Shown piece after piece: positions 1 through 33,982 of a DNA stretch of 64,000 bases; position 1 is the stretch's first letter; each line of letters begins with the position of its first letter. Made by a program: the position numbers and the translations under genes. Source of the DNA: Amphibalanus amphitrite (lineage: Eukaryota > Arthropoda > Thecostraca > Balanomorpha > Balanidae); NCBI RefSeq assembly GCF_019059575.1, contig NW_024881568.1:1054001-1118000 (forward strand). Direction: 5' to 3'. The notes beneath the pieces were generated by a model. It made no database searches and had not been told where the DNA came from. It saw only the letters and a list, made by a program, of their open reading frames with translations.

Positions 1-302
1 TCGCTACTTTTGCAAAACAGCTTGAACACCCTTGACTTTTCACGTGGCACGTGCCACGACGGTCACTGAGACGTATCAAAAGTAGTCACTTACGGGGTAG
101 AAGGGATGGGGCTACCCAACAAAAAAGACCGCAGGCCAATCGGTCCAGCGGTTGCTGAGATATAAGCCTCTCAAAAGCGTTACAGGCCGGGCCGGGCCGG
201 GCCGGGCCGGGCCGGGCCGGGCCGGGCCGGGCCGCTCATACTGAGATTTTTCCGTTATATTGAAAAGACTTCGCTTCGCTCGCTGCGCTCGCTCGCTCGT
301 AA
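1..302. repeat. Left arm of a long inverted repeat
   Basis: This stretch reappears as its reverse complement at 4337-4619. It may begin before the window. It holds a perfect 16-bp palindrome around CACGTG (43-58), a (GGCCG)n run of about 50 nt (185-234), and a TCGCT-rich inner edge. The arms differ mainly in the length of the GGCCG run and scattered substitutions, so they are old enough to have diverged. Whether the arms are ends of one 4.6-kb foldback element or two opposed copies of a short repeat cannot be decided here. Confidence 0.85.
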
Positions 303-2791
303 TCATCTACTTTTGACCCGAACGCTTATTCCTTCTTGTATTATTTTATAGATAAATGTGTTGCTAATTTTAAGCGAATACGTTTTATACCTATTATTCG
401 CAACGCCTCTGCGATTAAATATATGAGAATCGTTTGTTAATACTTTTCTCATATATTTACCTTTAAAATATATCATGTGTCGTCATAAATCATGCGTAAA
501 ATTCATTTTTATATTATTAGCTCTATCATACATTTTTGTTTTTGATAATTTCATATACACTGAACAAAATATCCCGGTACAATTAGGTACGTCCGGCTAT
601 TGTTGGTTCGCTGATCGTTATTCTTTTTGCTGGTTCTCGTTATGAAAATTCAGGAAATAATATCGAGAGCTAACACAGTAGAGCTACAATTCGAATGTAA
701 TTGACTCTCTGAAGGTGGACTATAACGGTTGAAAAAGTGATCCCATATATTAAATATGACAGGTTCTATAGCGATTAGTCACACACTCGCATTATTTTAC
801 ATTTCCTGTGTCATTATTCTGAGCGCTTTTCACTGTAAAATTCGGAAAGGTTTCTTCATTCGGTTGTAGTCTCCTTGCGGTGGTATGAAATTGCTTAGCA
901 AGTATCTGAAGAAGCATTGCTTAGTTTCATTTCTCAGTGAAACATATTCCCATCATTTGCCGCTACCTCCGCTCGTGTGATCAGCTGTGCTCGCTTCAGT
1001 TCTGTCCCCATGGTGCCACCCCGCTCGCTGCTGATGGCCCGCTCACTTTCGCTAACCATATTTGCCGGCTGCCGTCCGTCCGCTCCTTCCGCGAATCATA
1101 CGCGCCGCGGGAGGCAGCTTTCACTTTTGACGACTATTTCGGTCCGCGGCGACAGGGAGCAACGGCCGGCCACAAAACGCTGTCCGCGAGCGGCGCAAAG
1201 GGTTCGGTCCGCACTACCTACAGCCGAGGACGGGCTGGAAAACACCCCATATACCGGGCACGTGTCGCGCGCCGCAGCCGGCCGGCGCACCGCCTGTTCC
1301 GCTTCCCGGTCGGCACAGGTGGGGCGGCGCCCGTTCGGCCGCCTGCCCGCCTGCCCGACTGTTTGCCGATCCATATTTTTGTCATTGCGGAAGGCGCGGC
1401 GTCACCGAGCGGCGCCGGGGGGTGGCATGTCGCCGGCCGCTGACGAAAACAGACGGCGGCCGCAGCGCCTCTGGCGGAGATCGCCGGCAGCTCGTGTAGC
1501 GTCGGACCGTGTTGGAACTTCGTCATGAGGTCTTTAGCAATCAGTTCCGGATTATGACTGCCTCGTGGCTTTCAGAAATCAGCGTCCAAATCTGTTGGAA
1601 ACGCGGATAAAGACTCTTCGGTGAAGGCGGGGGAGGAGACGCTCTGAGGCGTTATAAATCGGTAACGGTCACGGCTTATTTCCCACGATCAGGCGAGACG
1701 TTTCAGCGAAAGGATTCCACTCCACGCTCTTATCCCTCTTACGGGTCTGACTTGTGGCCATGCTGCTGCTTGCTTGTGTTCTGATTAGCCTGTGGCCGAT
1801 TTTTCCGGCACTTACCATTCATACGCGGGCGGCTTCTCTTCCGGTTCGCTCAGATGGGTTCCGCGGTCGTGTTTCCATTACCTATTTTTTTATGCAGGGT
1901 TTGTGATTATTAGGGTAGAACATGTAATCACCTATACTAATCATGAGGTGCGGAATAGCTCACCATATTCTCTCTTGAACGAAGAACTGAACTAAACTCA
2001 TGACGTTGGATCATGACCCAGGGCTTCCATAAAGTCGTATCGTTGGTCGGCAAGTCCATTTAGGTATTTCTGTAATGAGGATTTCAATGCTTGTTACGGA
2101 ATTCTAAACGTTACCTTCTTTTACACGATAGACAGGTAAAGGTTCGCATTTCAGCTCTTCGACCTTATCAGATATATCTACCTAACTGGCGCACTCCATC
2201 ACCCGAGACACCGAACATTTTGGGGACCGGGCAGCCAATGAGCGGATTCCGTATTTAGCCCTCGGTTTCCTTTTCAGCGGTCAGTAACCCTTTCTTCCGC
2301 TTCCTCCCCTCCATGGCACCGATCGGGGGTCAAAAATCGGATCACCAACGCGGAAGTGGCTGTGTGTGTGCGTGTTTTCCGATGGATTTTACCGGCACAA
2401 CCGGAGCCTGTTTACGTGGCCCACTTCTGGCGCGGCGCGGCGAAAGCGCGGGGAGGCGCGGGCGCGCGCGAAAGGGGAGCAGGCGGGGTGCGTGTGTGCG
2501 TGAACGGCCGATAACCGGGTCGGTGGCGGCGCGCCGAACGGTCCGCCGACAAACAGTGTGCGTGCCGGGCGCGGCGGCGGCCAACGGCCCGGCCGGTCAC
2601 ACAGCCGGCCTGGGACGGTAAACGGGACACCAGATAGGTGCCGCGGGCGGGACGGCGACTTACCGGACGGCACCGGGTTACAGACGGCACCGGGTTACAG
2701 ACGGGTGCTAAGCGAGATACAGGACGGGAGAAGTGATATTTAGAGCAATGATCAGACCTGACATCGCGACTGCACGGTGTTCGAGCTTATT
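303..2791. other. Non-coding DNA upstream of hunchback
   Basis: I recognise no conserved protein here. Two GC- and CpG-rich islands (about 960-1530 and 2290-2740) stand in otherwise AT-rich DNA. The open frames inside them overlap on both strands and look like composition effects. A hunchback promoter or 5' UTR exon could lie here, but no TATA box, initiator or splice donor was strong enough to call. Confidence 0.4.
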
Positions 2792-2795
2792 TTAA

Positions 2796-3279
2796 AGGGA
2801 CCCTCCCACCTTAACATTAGATTTTAGTTGAGATAGCCAAAATGGGGTCCCTGGCTCACAATTACCGGTTTCGGCACTCACAACATCGAGAAATGCCTTA
2901 AATCGGAAATATTGAATTTCAAAATTGCAGCATTTTGATTCAGAGGGGCTAATGCTTAGGAATACCCCTCTGAATGTGTGACGTCAGCGCAAATATCTAA
3001 CGATTTTTAAATGTTTGACTAAAACGTTTTGTAGCACGAGGTGGTATATGCTATTTGCGCGCAACATCTGCCGCAAACGCCGCACTTCTAAAATAAAGTC
3101 GCTAGAAACAGCGGAGATCCCAAAAAAAGTAAACAAAAGTAAAAGTCTAATATCTTGAAAAACCGGTGAATTTTTTTCGGTGAAATTTGGTAGATACATA
3201 TTCGTTTTCGCTCTTTCTGAACCGAGCGACATCACTTTCATGCCAATTCATAAACTTTTTTGAAGGTGGGAGGGTCCCT
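2796..3279. mobile_element. TTAA-flanked MITE, 484 bp
   Basis: Perfect 17-bp terminal inverted repeats, AGGGACCCTCCCACCTT and its complement, are flanked on both sides by TTAA (2792-2795 and 3280-3283). There is no coding capacity. The TTAA duplication is the hallmark of the piggyBac superfamily, so a piggyBac-like non-autonomous element is the best reading. It contains a TGACGTCA-like half site near 2980. Its right TTAA is shared with the next element. Confidence 0.8.
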
Positions 3280-3283
3280 TTAA

Positions 3284-4205
3284 CCCGCGAGTTGCTGGGG
3301 GGGGCGTTAAACGCCCCCACTTTTTTCGCCGGGCCATAGCATAAAAACGGCGCGCCGCAGGCGCGCCAAATTTTGGGTACCTGTAGGGAATTGATTGAAG
3401 TTTATTGTGACAAAGTTTCAAAAAAATCGGTCGGAAAATTTTTGGGATATCGAGGTTTTAGTGACGTCATGATTTCTGAGTTTTCGACCAAAAACGGCAT
3501 ATGTTCAAAAAATCATATAAAATCACAGAATAGACATACAGACATGCTGTAAACGCCATTAGACTGCCAATACCATGATCAATCAAATGGCTATCTTCGA
3601 TTATTGATTATCGTTCCGCATTTTCCATAATCTTGAACTGAATCTTGGCAATTTTTCGTGACTACTTCATGACCATGATACATGAATTTCTTAAATTGAA
3701 CTTTTTGAGCCAAACACGTACACATATGATAAAATAAATGTCACCATCGTGTTCTACGCCCCAAATTACCCATAAAACATGTGTCACAGGCTGCGAATAT
3801 CAGTTTTGATTTTCGGGGATATGTGCCTACCCGGTTGACCTGACCTTGACCCTGACCTATGCTTGACTGACCCCTACATGGAGCTGACACTCTTGTAGGC
3901 CTTATAAGATGGATTGTGCACCGTTTTGACAGAGTTTATGGCGAGAGGCGCCCATTGCGAAGTCCTGAAGTCCATGCTACTGAAAGCCCGATTTCAGGTG
4001 TTTGACCTGACCTTGACCCGACCTGTGACCTCAAAATTGAACTTTAAAGTACTCATCTGAAGCGTCTCGTCGCGCTCTTTCGTTTGCCGCCTCGTGCGTT
4101 TCGCTGCGCCTATTGGTTCTCGAGTTATCGGCTGGGGGCGTTTAACGCCCCCCCCCCCCCCCCCCAGCAAACGGTGGGTGGCGAAATACCCCAGCAACTG
4201 CCGGG
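3284..4205. mobile_element. piggyBac-like non-autonomous element, AGGTCA-rich
   Basis: TTAA (3280-3283) is followed by CCCGCGAGTTGCTGG. The other end reads CCAGCAACTGCCGGG followed by TTAA (4206-4209). Inside both ends lie G or C runs and a GGGGGCGTTTAACGCCCCC-type hairpin. The interior has TGACGTCA at about 3463, and TGACCTTGA (the complement of TCAAGGTCA) at 3841-3849 and 4008-4016. No transposase frame is present. It belongs to the same group as the elements at 26619, 44096, 46750, 55737, 57013 and 61546. Confidence 0.8.
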
Positions 4206-4336
4206 TTAAGCACACAGATATATAGGTAGCTCAACGCAGTTAATAGCGATTTATATTTGCATAATTATGTAATGCTTTCTAAATCATATGGGGGGTGAAA
4301 AACCAGCGAAAAACAAGTTTATTACATCACCGGTTG

Positions 4337-4619
4337 TTACGAGCGAGCGAGCGCAGCGAGCGAAGTGAGTCTTTTCAATATAACGGAAAAATCTCAGTAT
4401 GAGCGGCCCGGCCCGGCCCGGCCCGGCCCGGCCCGGCCTGTAACGCTTTTGAGAGGCTTATATCTCAGCAACCGCTGGACCGATTGGCCTGCGGTCTTTT
4501 CTGCTGGGTAGCCCCATCCCTTCTACCCCTTAATTGACTACTTTTGATACACCTCAGTGACCGTCGTGGCACGTGCCACGAAAAGTCAAGGGTGTTCAAG
4601 CTGTTTTGCAAAAGTAGTG
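4337..4619. repeat. Right arm of the long inverted repeat
   Basis: Reverse complement of 1-302, with the same palindrome at 4565-4580 and a shorter GGCCC run of about 35 nt (4404-4437). Its outer half runs directly into a second, weaker copy of the same unit (AGAGGCTCATATCTCAGCAG, about 4625), which starts the degenerate array that follows. Confidence 0.85.
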
Positions 4620-5170
4620 ATTTTGAGAGGCTCATATCTCAGCAGCCGCTTGGGCGATTGACTTGCGGTAATATTTGTAGGGTAGCAGCATCCCTTCTAC
4701 CCAAAATAGGATACTCTCGATGCATGTGTGTCACCCCCAGTGCACGTGCAAAATACAACAATAAGAGGTGCCAAATTTGTTCCCATTTCAGTAACTCGGT
4801 AATTACTGGGGCGATTTTGCTGAAACTTGGCATACAGGTAGGCACCCACCAGGCAATGCATTCCCATGTGTTGCGGTTAGGGTGCTACTGCACGTGCGCA
4901 CGTGCAGGGGGCGTTTCCAGATCTCGAGAACGGCTGGGCCGATTGCGCTCAAATTTGGTACACGGTTGGAGACCAGTTAGAAGGGTGCCGTGCAAAAGTC
5001 ATTTTGGACCCCGTTTGCACGTGCGCACGTGCAGAATGCCGCTTCCAGATCTCAGGAACGGCTGGGCCGATTGCGTTCAAATTTGGTACACCGCTAGCGA
5101 CCGGTTAGAAGGGTGCTTTGCCCAAGTCCGTTGGAAGTACCCTCTCGCCCTTCCGCACGTGCAGGGCTCA
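4620..5170. repeat. Degenerate tandem array upstream of hunchback
   Basis: A motif of the form ATCTC..AACGGCTGGGCCGATTG followed by TTGG(T/C)A recurs near 4450, 4635, 4795, 4920 and 5050. The last two units are most alike and lie 127 bp apart. Each of those is preceded by the palindromic double E-box GCACGTGCGCACGTGC (4890-4905 and 5017-5032). The array ends about 300 bp before the hunchback start codon. The long open frame through it (4544-5221) comes from repeat periodicity and has no recognisable domain. Confidence 0.65.
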
Positions 5171-5478
5171 CTATCTCGCTCGCTCGTTCTTCGCCCAAAA
5201 GGCGTTTTACTGGTAAGATAACGTGTTGTAAGTCAAAGATGAGAGGGCTATAAAAAATACATGTCGCTAGGACTAAAAACGCATGCGAAAGTGTCAACAT
5301 TCCCAATATCGTAACTCATTTTCAACCTCGTTCCAAATGTACCGTCTCAGTTGCTGATTTATCAAGTCAGCCAGGTCGGACAGTTCATTGGCTCGCTGAT
5401 GGAGCGGTGTGGTGTGTCCCGTCTCTGACCCGCGCCGTTCTCCGGCAGGTACTCTCTGCTGTCTCGCCAGCCGCGCCC

Positions 5479-8043
5479 ATGCTGGAGGAACCGCTGAAGA
5501 TGGCCTCGAGCCATGACCACACGGGCGGGCCGACCGGCGGCTACCAGGCTGGCCTGCACTCGCCGCCGCCAGCAGCGCCGCCGTCACCGCCGCCAGAGGC
5601 GCCAACATCGCCGCAGCAGTACCCCTCGCCGGCCGAGCCGCCGCGGCCGCGAGAGACCAGCTCACCCGACTACAGCCTGTACGGGTTCGGCGCGGGCCAC
5701 GGCGGCTTCCCGGTACCCGTGTACCTGGACAAACCCCGGGAGGTAGAGGAGAGGTCGGAGAACGGCCACCCGGAGCCGGCGCCCAGCCCGCCGCCGGCCT
5801 CCAACGGCCACCACGGCAGCCCGCGGCCGGCCGCGGAGCGCGCCGGCTCGCCGCCGCCGGTGGAGCCGGGCTCTCCGCCCGCCGACTGGCCGCGCACCGA
5901 CTCGGTGCTTCGGTTCGGAGACCGTCTCCACCCGCCCCCCTCGGCAGGACCGGAGCGGACCGGTGACGGAGAAGGAGACTGCGAGACGGGGACCGAGGAG
6001 CTCGGATCGCGGACCAGCAGCTCCCCGCCGGCCCCCGGGACTGAGACCGACCAGCGGCCCGAGGGAGACACCGCGCCCGCGCCCGGCTTCAACGCCCTGC
6101 AGCGGCTGCAGCACGCGCTGGAGCAGAACGGCACGTTCAGCGTCTACGGCGAGGAGTCGCCGAACGGCGGCGGCGGCGGCGGCGGCACCGAGATCTACCA
6201 GTGCCACCTGTGCACCTACACGGGCAGCTCGAAGTTCCACTTCAGCCAGCACATGCACTCGCACTACGACTTCAAGTGCTCGCAGTGCGACTTCAGCACC
6301 CACTCCAACGTCAGCCTCAAGGAGCACATGAAGACGGAGCACAACATCGAGATCAAGGACTACATGGACGAGCCGGGGGTCCGCGTGCCGCGCGTCAACG
6401 CCTCCGGGAAGGTGCGCCTGCACAAGTGCAAGTTCTGCGAGTTCAAGACGGCCACACAGGTGGAGCACTGGGAACACCTGAAGGGCCACATCGCTCCTGA
6501 GAAGCGCTTCTGGTGTCACGTGTGTCCGTTTATCACAGACGTCAAACACCACCTCACCTACCACCTGCGTAACCACTTCAACTCAAAGCCGTTCAAGTGC
6601 AACAAGTGCGAGTACTCGTGCGTCAACAAGTCGATGCTGAGCTCGCACATGAAGTCGCACACCAACTTGTACCAGTACCGCTGTGGCGACTGCAACTTCG
6701 CCGCCAAGTACGCCAACGCGCTCAAGAACCACCTGCGCAAGGAGAAGCACCGGCCGGGCATGGTTCTCAACCCGGACGGCTCGCCCAACCCGTTCGTCAT
6801 CATTGACGTGTACGGCACGCGACGCGGACCCAAGATCAAGAAGGACGACAACGGCATGCCGATCCTGCCGTCCTCGTTGCAGGAGAACTACGTCAACTTT
6901 ATCCAGACGCAGAACAAGTACATTACGAGTCCGACTAACCCGTGTAACAACTTCAGCTCGCCGTACCTGAAGTCAGAGCCGCCGCTGGACGCTGGCGAGG
7001 GGAAGCTGGCGCTGCCGCGCGGCTACATCCGCTGTGACATGTGTCCATACAGCACGCCGGACCGGGAGCAGCTGACCCGGCACATGATGAACCACATGAC
7101 GCCCGACAGCCAGCAGCCCGAGGAGACCTCGCCCGCCTCGTCCAAGTCTGGGGACGAGGTCCGCGAGCCGCCTCCACCCCCACCGCCGTCCGGACTCGGA
7201 CGGATGGAGCTGCTGCGCAGCGCGCTGGCACAGCCCGTGCGCCTGCCGACCAGCCACCTGTCGATGACGGCGTCCCCACCGCCACCGCCGCCGCTCCCGC
7301 CGCCGCCCCCACCACCGGCGTACCGCCGCCCGGAGCCCAGCGAGCCAGCGGCGCCGCGGCTGCCGCAGTACGACTCCCTGGCGGCCCACCGGGTGCGCGA
7401 GTACTTCAGCCGCGCGCTGCAGTCGCCGCTGCTCTACAACCTGTCGATGGCGGCCGGGCTGAACGGCGCGCCGCCGCCGGCCGCCGGCTTGCCGCTGCCC
7501 TTCAGCATGACCCGGCCGCCGCCGCAGCCGGCCCCGAGCCCGCCGCACACGCGCGTCGTCTCGCCGCGGCCCAGCTCGCCGCCGTTCTACGAGCGTCCGC
7601 CGCCCCAGAGCGAGTCACCACAGCCGAGCTCGCCGCCCGCCGAGCGCGGCGACGTAGCGCTCGACCTGAGCCGACTCGGCAAGCGCTCGAGCAGCGACGA
7701 GTCTCCTCCTCCTCCAACCAAACACCGGCGCAAGGGGCGCGCGCAGAAGCTGGAGCTGATCTCGCAGCGCCTGCAGGAGGCGGGCGGCTCTCCGCAGCAC
7801 TCTGCCGGCAGCCGGGAGCGCAGCAGTTCTCCGGAGCGCGGCGGCGAGGAGCCGACTGACTGGCGCTCCGGCGCGCACACCTGCCACAACTGCGGCATCG
7901 CCTTCAAGGACCTGGTCATGTACACCATGCACATGGGCTTCCACGACTACCGGCGCCCGTTCAGCTGCAACAAGTGTGGCGAGCAGTGCCGGGACGCCAT
8001 CGCCTTCTTCCTGCACATCGCGCGCGTGCCGCACTCGTCCTAG
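5479..8043 (+). CDS. hb: Hunchback, C2H2 zinc-finger transcription factor
   Basis: Gap-gene DNA-binding repressor/activator of anterior patterning and neuroblast timing, acting in the nucleus. The 854-residue frame has nine C2H2 fingers. Two N-terminal and four middle fingers form one block (residues about 240-425; first Cys 242). An extra finger lies near 519-540, and the terminal pair (CHNC..., CNKC...) occupies about 802-850. The block is followed by the Hunchback basic box [18 protein letters not shown] (438-455). Linkers are Pro/Ser-rich with homopolymeric PPPP runs. An ALDLS sequence (727-731) resembles a CtBP-binding PxDLS motif. I place the start at ATG 5479, because a pyrimidine tract and CAG at 5468-5470 look like a splice acceptor for a 5' UTR intron. 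The frame itself is open from 5407. ATG 5500 has a better Kozak context and is an alternative. The coding region is intronless, as is usual for hb. Family assignment is near certain; the start is not. Confidence 0.95.
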   Translation: MLEEPLKMASSHDHTGGPTGGYQAGLHSPPPAAPPSPPPEAPTSPQQYPSPAEPPRPRETSSPDYSLYGFGAGHGGFPVPVYLDKPREVEERSENGHPEPAPSPPPASNGHHGSPRPAAERAGSPPPVEPGSPPADWPRTDSVLRFGDRLHPPPSAGPERTGDGEGDCETGTEELGSRTSSSPPAPGTETDQRPEGDTAPAPGFNALQRLQHALEQNGTFSVYGEESPNGGGGGGGTEIYQCHLCTYTGSSKFHFSQHMHSHYDFKCSQCDFSTHSNVSLKEHMKTEHNIEIKDYMDEPGVRVPRVNASGKVRLHKCKFCEFKTATQVEHWEHLKGHIAPEKRFWCHVCPFITDVKHHLTYHLRNHFNSKPFKCNKCEYSCVNKSMLSSHMKSHTNLYQYRCGDCNFAAKYANALKNHLRKEKHRPGMVLNPDGSPNPFVIIDVYGTRRGPKIKKDDNGMPILPSSLQENYVNFIQTQNKYITSPTNPCNNFSSPYLKSEPPLDAGEGKLALPRGYIRCDMCPYSTPDREQLTRHMMNHMTPDSQQPEETSPASSKSGDEVREPPPPPPPSGLGRMELLRSALAQPVRLPTSHLSMTASPPPPPPLPPPPPPPAYRRPEPSEPAAPRLPQYDSLAAHRVREYFSRALQSPLLYNLSMAAGLNGAPPPAAGLPLPFSMTRPPPQPAPSPPHTRVVSPRPSSPPFYERPPPQSESPQPSSPPAERGDVALDLSRLGKRSSSDESPPPPTKHRRKGRAQKLELISQRLQEAGGSPQHSAGSRERSSSPERGGEEPTDWRSGAHTCHNCGIAFKDLVMYTMHMGFHDYRRPFSCNKCGEQCRDAIAFFLHIARVPHSS

Positions 8044-9424
8044 GAGCGGCCGGCGCCTGCTGTGTCGCCGGCCCGGTGCCTAACCGTCGTCTCGTCACAC
8101 CACCGCGTGCCTCGAGCTCAGCTGCTGTGTCTCAGTGTCTCACCATTGCAGCCTCACCAGTCCGAGTTGGCTGGATCTTGTTGATTGTTTTCTTTTTATT
8201 TCTGATAGTATTTTTGTTGGTCGGTTTTGAAAGCACGACGGCCAGTAGTGTTAAAAAGAGTTTGCATATCTTGCCTGCATTTAATCGTGTAAGTCATGTA
8301 TTGTTTATTTATGCGTTGTCGCTGTATTTGTATTTTTATGGTGGTTGTTCCTGAATATCTAGTCTGGGCATGGCATCGTTGCTAGACTTCTTTGAAACGA
8401 AGGCAGTGACCTCTTTGTATCTTTATATCGACTGATGTTATTTTTCGTATGGTTGAACTTTATTTATAGGATATCTTCAAACCTTCGACGATATTGTGGC
8501 CTTGACGTTAGTGCTCTGAAGTTCATTCCCGCCTCAGACTTTATTTCGGGTTCCGACTTGATGCTGCTACAATAGTCTTTTGTAAATATTCTTGACGTTT
8601 TTCTTGTGCCCAAGTGGTATGTATTGCATTGATTGACCTGAAGCCAGGTACTTCACAGTCCAACGTATTTGTATCGTTTGATACACAGTGTGCATGCATG
8701 TATTGTAAATGTTAGAATAGGCATTCAAGGATATCTCAGGGATTCGCAGGGATTTTGTGTGCACGTTTAGTTACACTAAGTGCATTTCCCGTGAGCTCAC
8801 TGGCATTTTATCGAATCGATCTCTGGAACTGGCATTTCCCCTGTGGCACTGTCTCTGCCGGATACGGCCACCTGCTCATAGTGTATGATCTCCACAGAGC
8901 GTGTTCGCCGCCCTCCTCTCACTATAGGTATTAGTACCTCTGGGTAGTTCCACCCCTGTACGCGGGGAGAGCGGTACCGTACTGCCGCCGCCGTCCGAAC
9001 CAAGTCCAGACCTCGCACCGCTCCCAGTACAAAGGTTGACCCGCGCCCGGAGTGTCATCCCCGTCCCCCGAGCGACCGCGATGTCTCGGTGTTTGTCTCA
9101 TGATTGTCTCCGGGGAGACAGGCGCCAGGGCGGTGTTTGTCTCGATCAAGATCGCGCCGGATCTAACGGGCCTTATTGGTTGCCTCTATGCATCTCAGGA
9201 AGTTCAGTTCCAGTTGATTTGGCCGCTGGTGTGGAGCGGCGTGAACAATGTGTACAACGTACTGACAGAAACGGGTTTTCATTGCCAAATGTGTGAACAG
9301 TCGGCGTGTGAGTGTGGGTGAGTGCTTGCATCGTTTTGTAATTTCCTAGATCTGGATGTAAGATTGTTTATTCTTTTGTGGTTGGTGAATGGTAGCTCTC
9401 TAGTATGCTAACTTCATGAATAAA
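8044..9424 (+). other. hb: hunchback 3' UTR with poly(A) signal
   Basis: AT-rich, T-rich DNA follows the stop. AATAAA at 9419-9424 is the first good poly(A) signal in sense, giving a 3' UTR of about 1.4 kb. There is no conserved frame in it; short open frames near 9050-9320 have no recognisable domain. It contains candidate Pumilio/Brat sites, listed separately. Confidence 0.6.
8581..8588 (+). promoter_or_regulatory. Candidate Pumilio site in the hb 3' UTR
   Basis: TGTAAATA matches the Pumilio consensus UGUANAUA exactly. Nearby are GTTGT (box A / Brat-type) at 8315-8319 and 8344-8348, and ATTGTA (box B core) at 8702-8707, which overlaps TGTAAATG. In Drosophila, hb mRNA is repressed through Nanos response elements made of GUUGU and AUUGUA boxes. 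Here the boxes are scattered rather than paired, so function is inferred. Confidence 0.4.
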
Positions 9425-10184
9425 CCGGCAAACCGTTCGGACTGTTTCTGGGGATATCACAGCGCCCGCTTGCGGGACTGGGTCTTGGTAGAACAACGCT
9501 AGCTGCTTTGCGTGATTGTAATTTCGTATTGTGGTAAGAGACAGGTTGTGGCTAATTTAACGTTCAGTTAAATAGACGTTCAATGAAATAGATCGATGTC
9601 GTTTGTGGTACTTTCAGAAGCAGGTTATAAGTGACATATCATATGGACAAGGTCATCTTCACCAGTGTTCTTATGAGGGTTCTTTCGTAGCCCCATGCAG
9701 AAAACAAATGGCTTGTTTCATTTATTATTGCACATACTTTCGGCGTCATTGACTATAGATATTATCGCACATATTGAGCCACCACGCGGTGGAAAACAGC
9801 AATTTCTACTAAAAGCATCCAGCGAAGCGATTTTCTCTTATATAAAAGCTACACTGTAAAACCTGCACCATCAACACCAAACATTGGACACAAGCACGAG
9901 TCTCGAACATGATCACATCGGACAGACGCTGCTGTCACCTGGAGCCGACACCTCGCAGCTCCAGTACACAGTTATCACGCTAGGTGGCACTCAAGTCGCG
10001 CGCGCCGCGCTCACCCGCTCACCGTATTATGTGCGGCTTCTCACCGCATCGCAGCTGCCGAAAAGTCAACCGCTCACCACAACCCGAACTCGCTGGACAG
10101 GGCCTCATGTCACAGTGGCCCGTGTCCGTGTCCGTGTCAGTGACCCGCGGCCGTGTCAGACGGCGGGCCGGCGCCGGCGCGGGG
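9425..10184. other. Convergent intergenic gap and transporter 3' UTR
   Basis: TTTATT at 9721-9726 is an AATAAA on the minus strand, about 460 nt past the transporter stop. It is the best candidate poly(A) signal for that gene. The two genes are therefore tail to tail with roughly 300 bp between signals. Nothing else was recognised. Confidence 0.5.

Positions 10185-33982
<23,798 letters not shown>

Noticed and set aside
4544-5221. 225-codon open frame before hunchback
   Set aside because: It runs through a degenerate tandem array and inverted-repeat arm; no domain, and the reverse strand is also open in places.
5662-6576. 304-codon minus-strand frame over hunchback
   Set aside because: Shadow of the GC-rich hunchback coding strand; low-complexity Val/Ala/Arg content and no domain.
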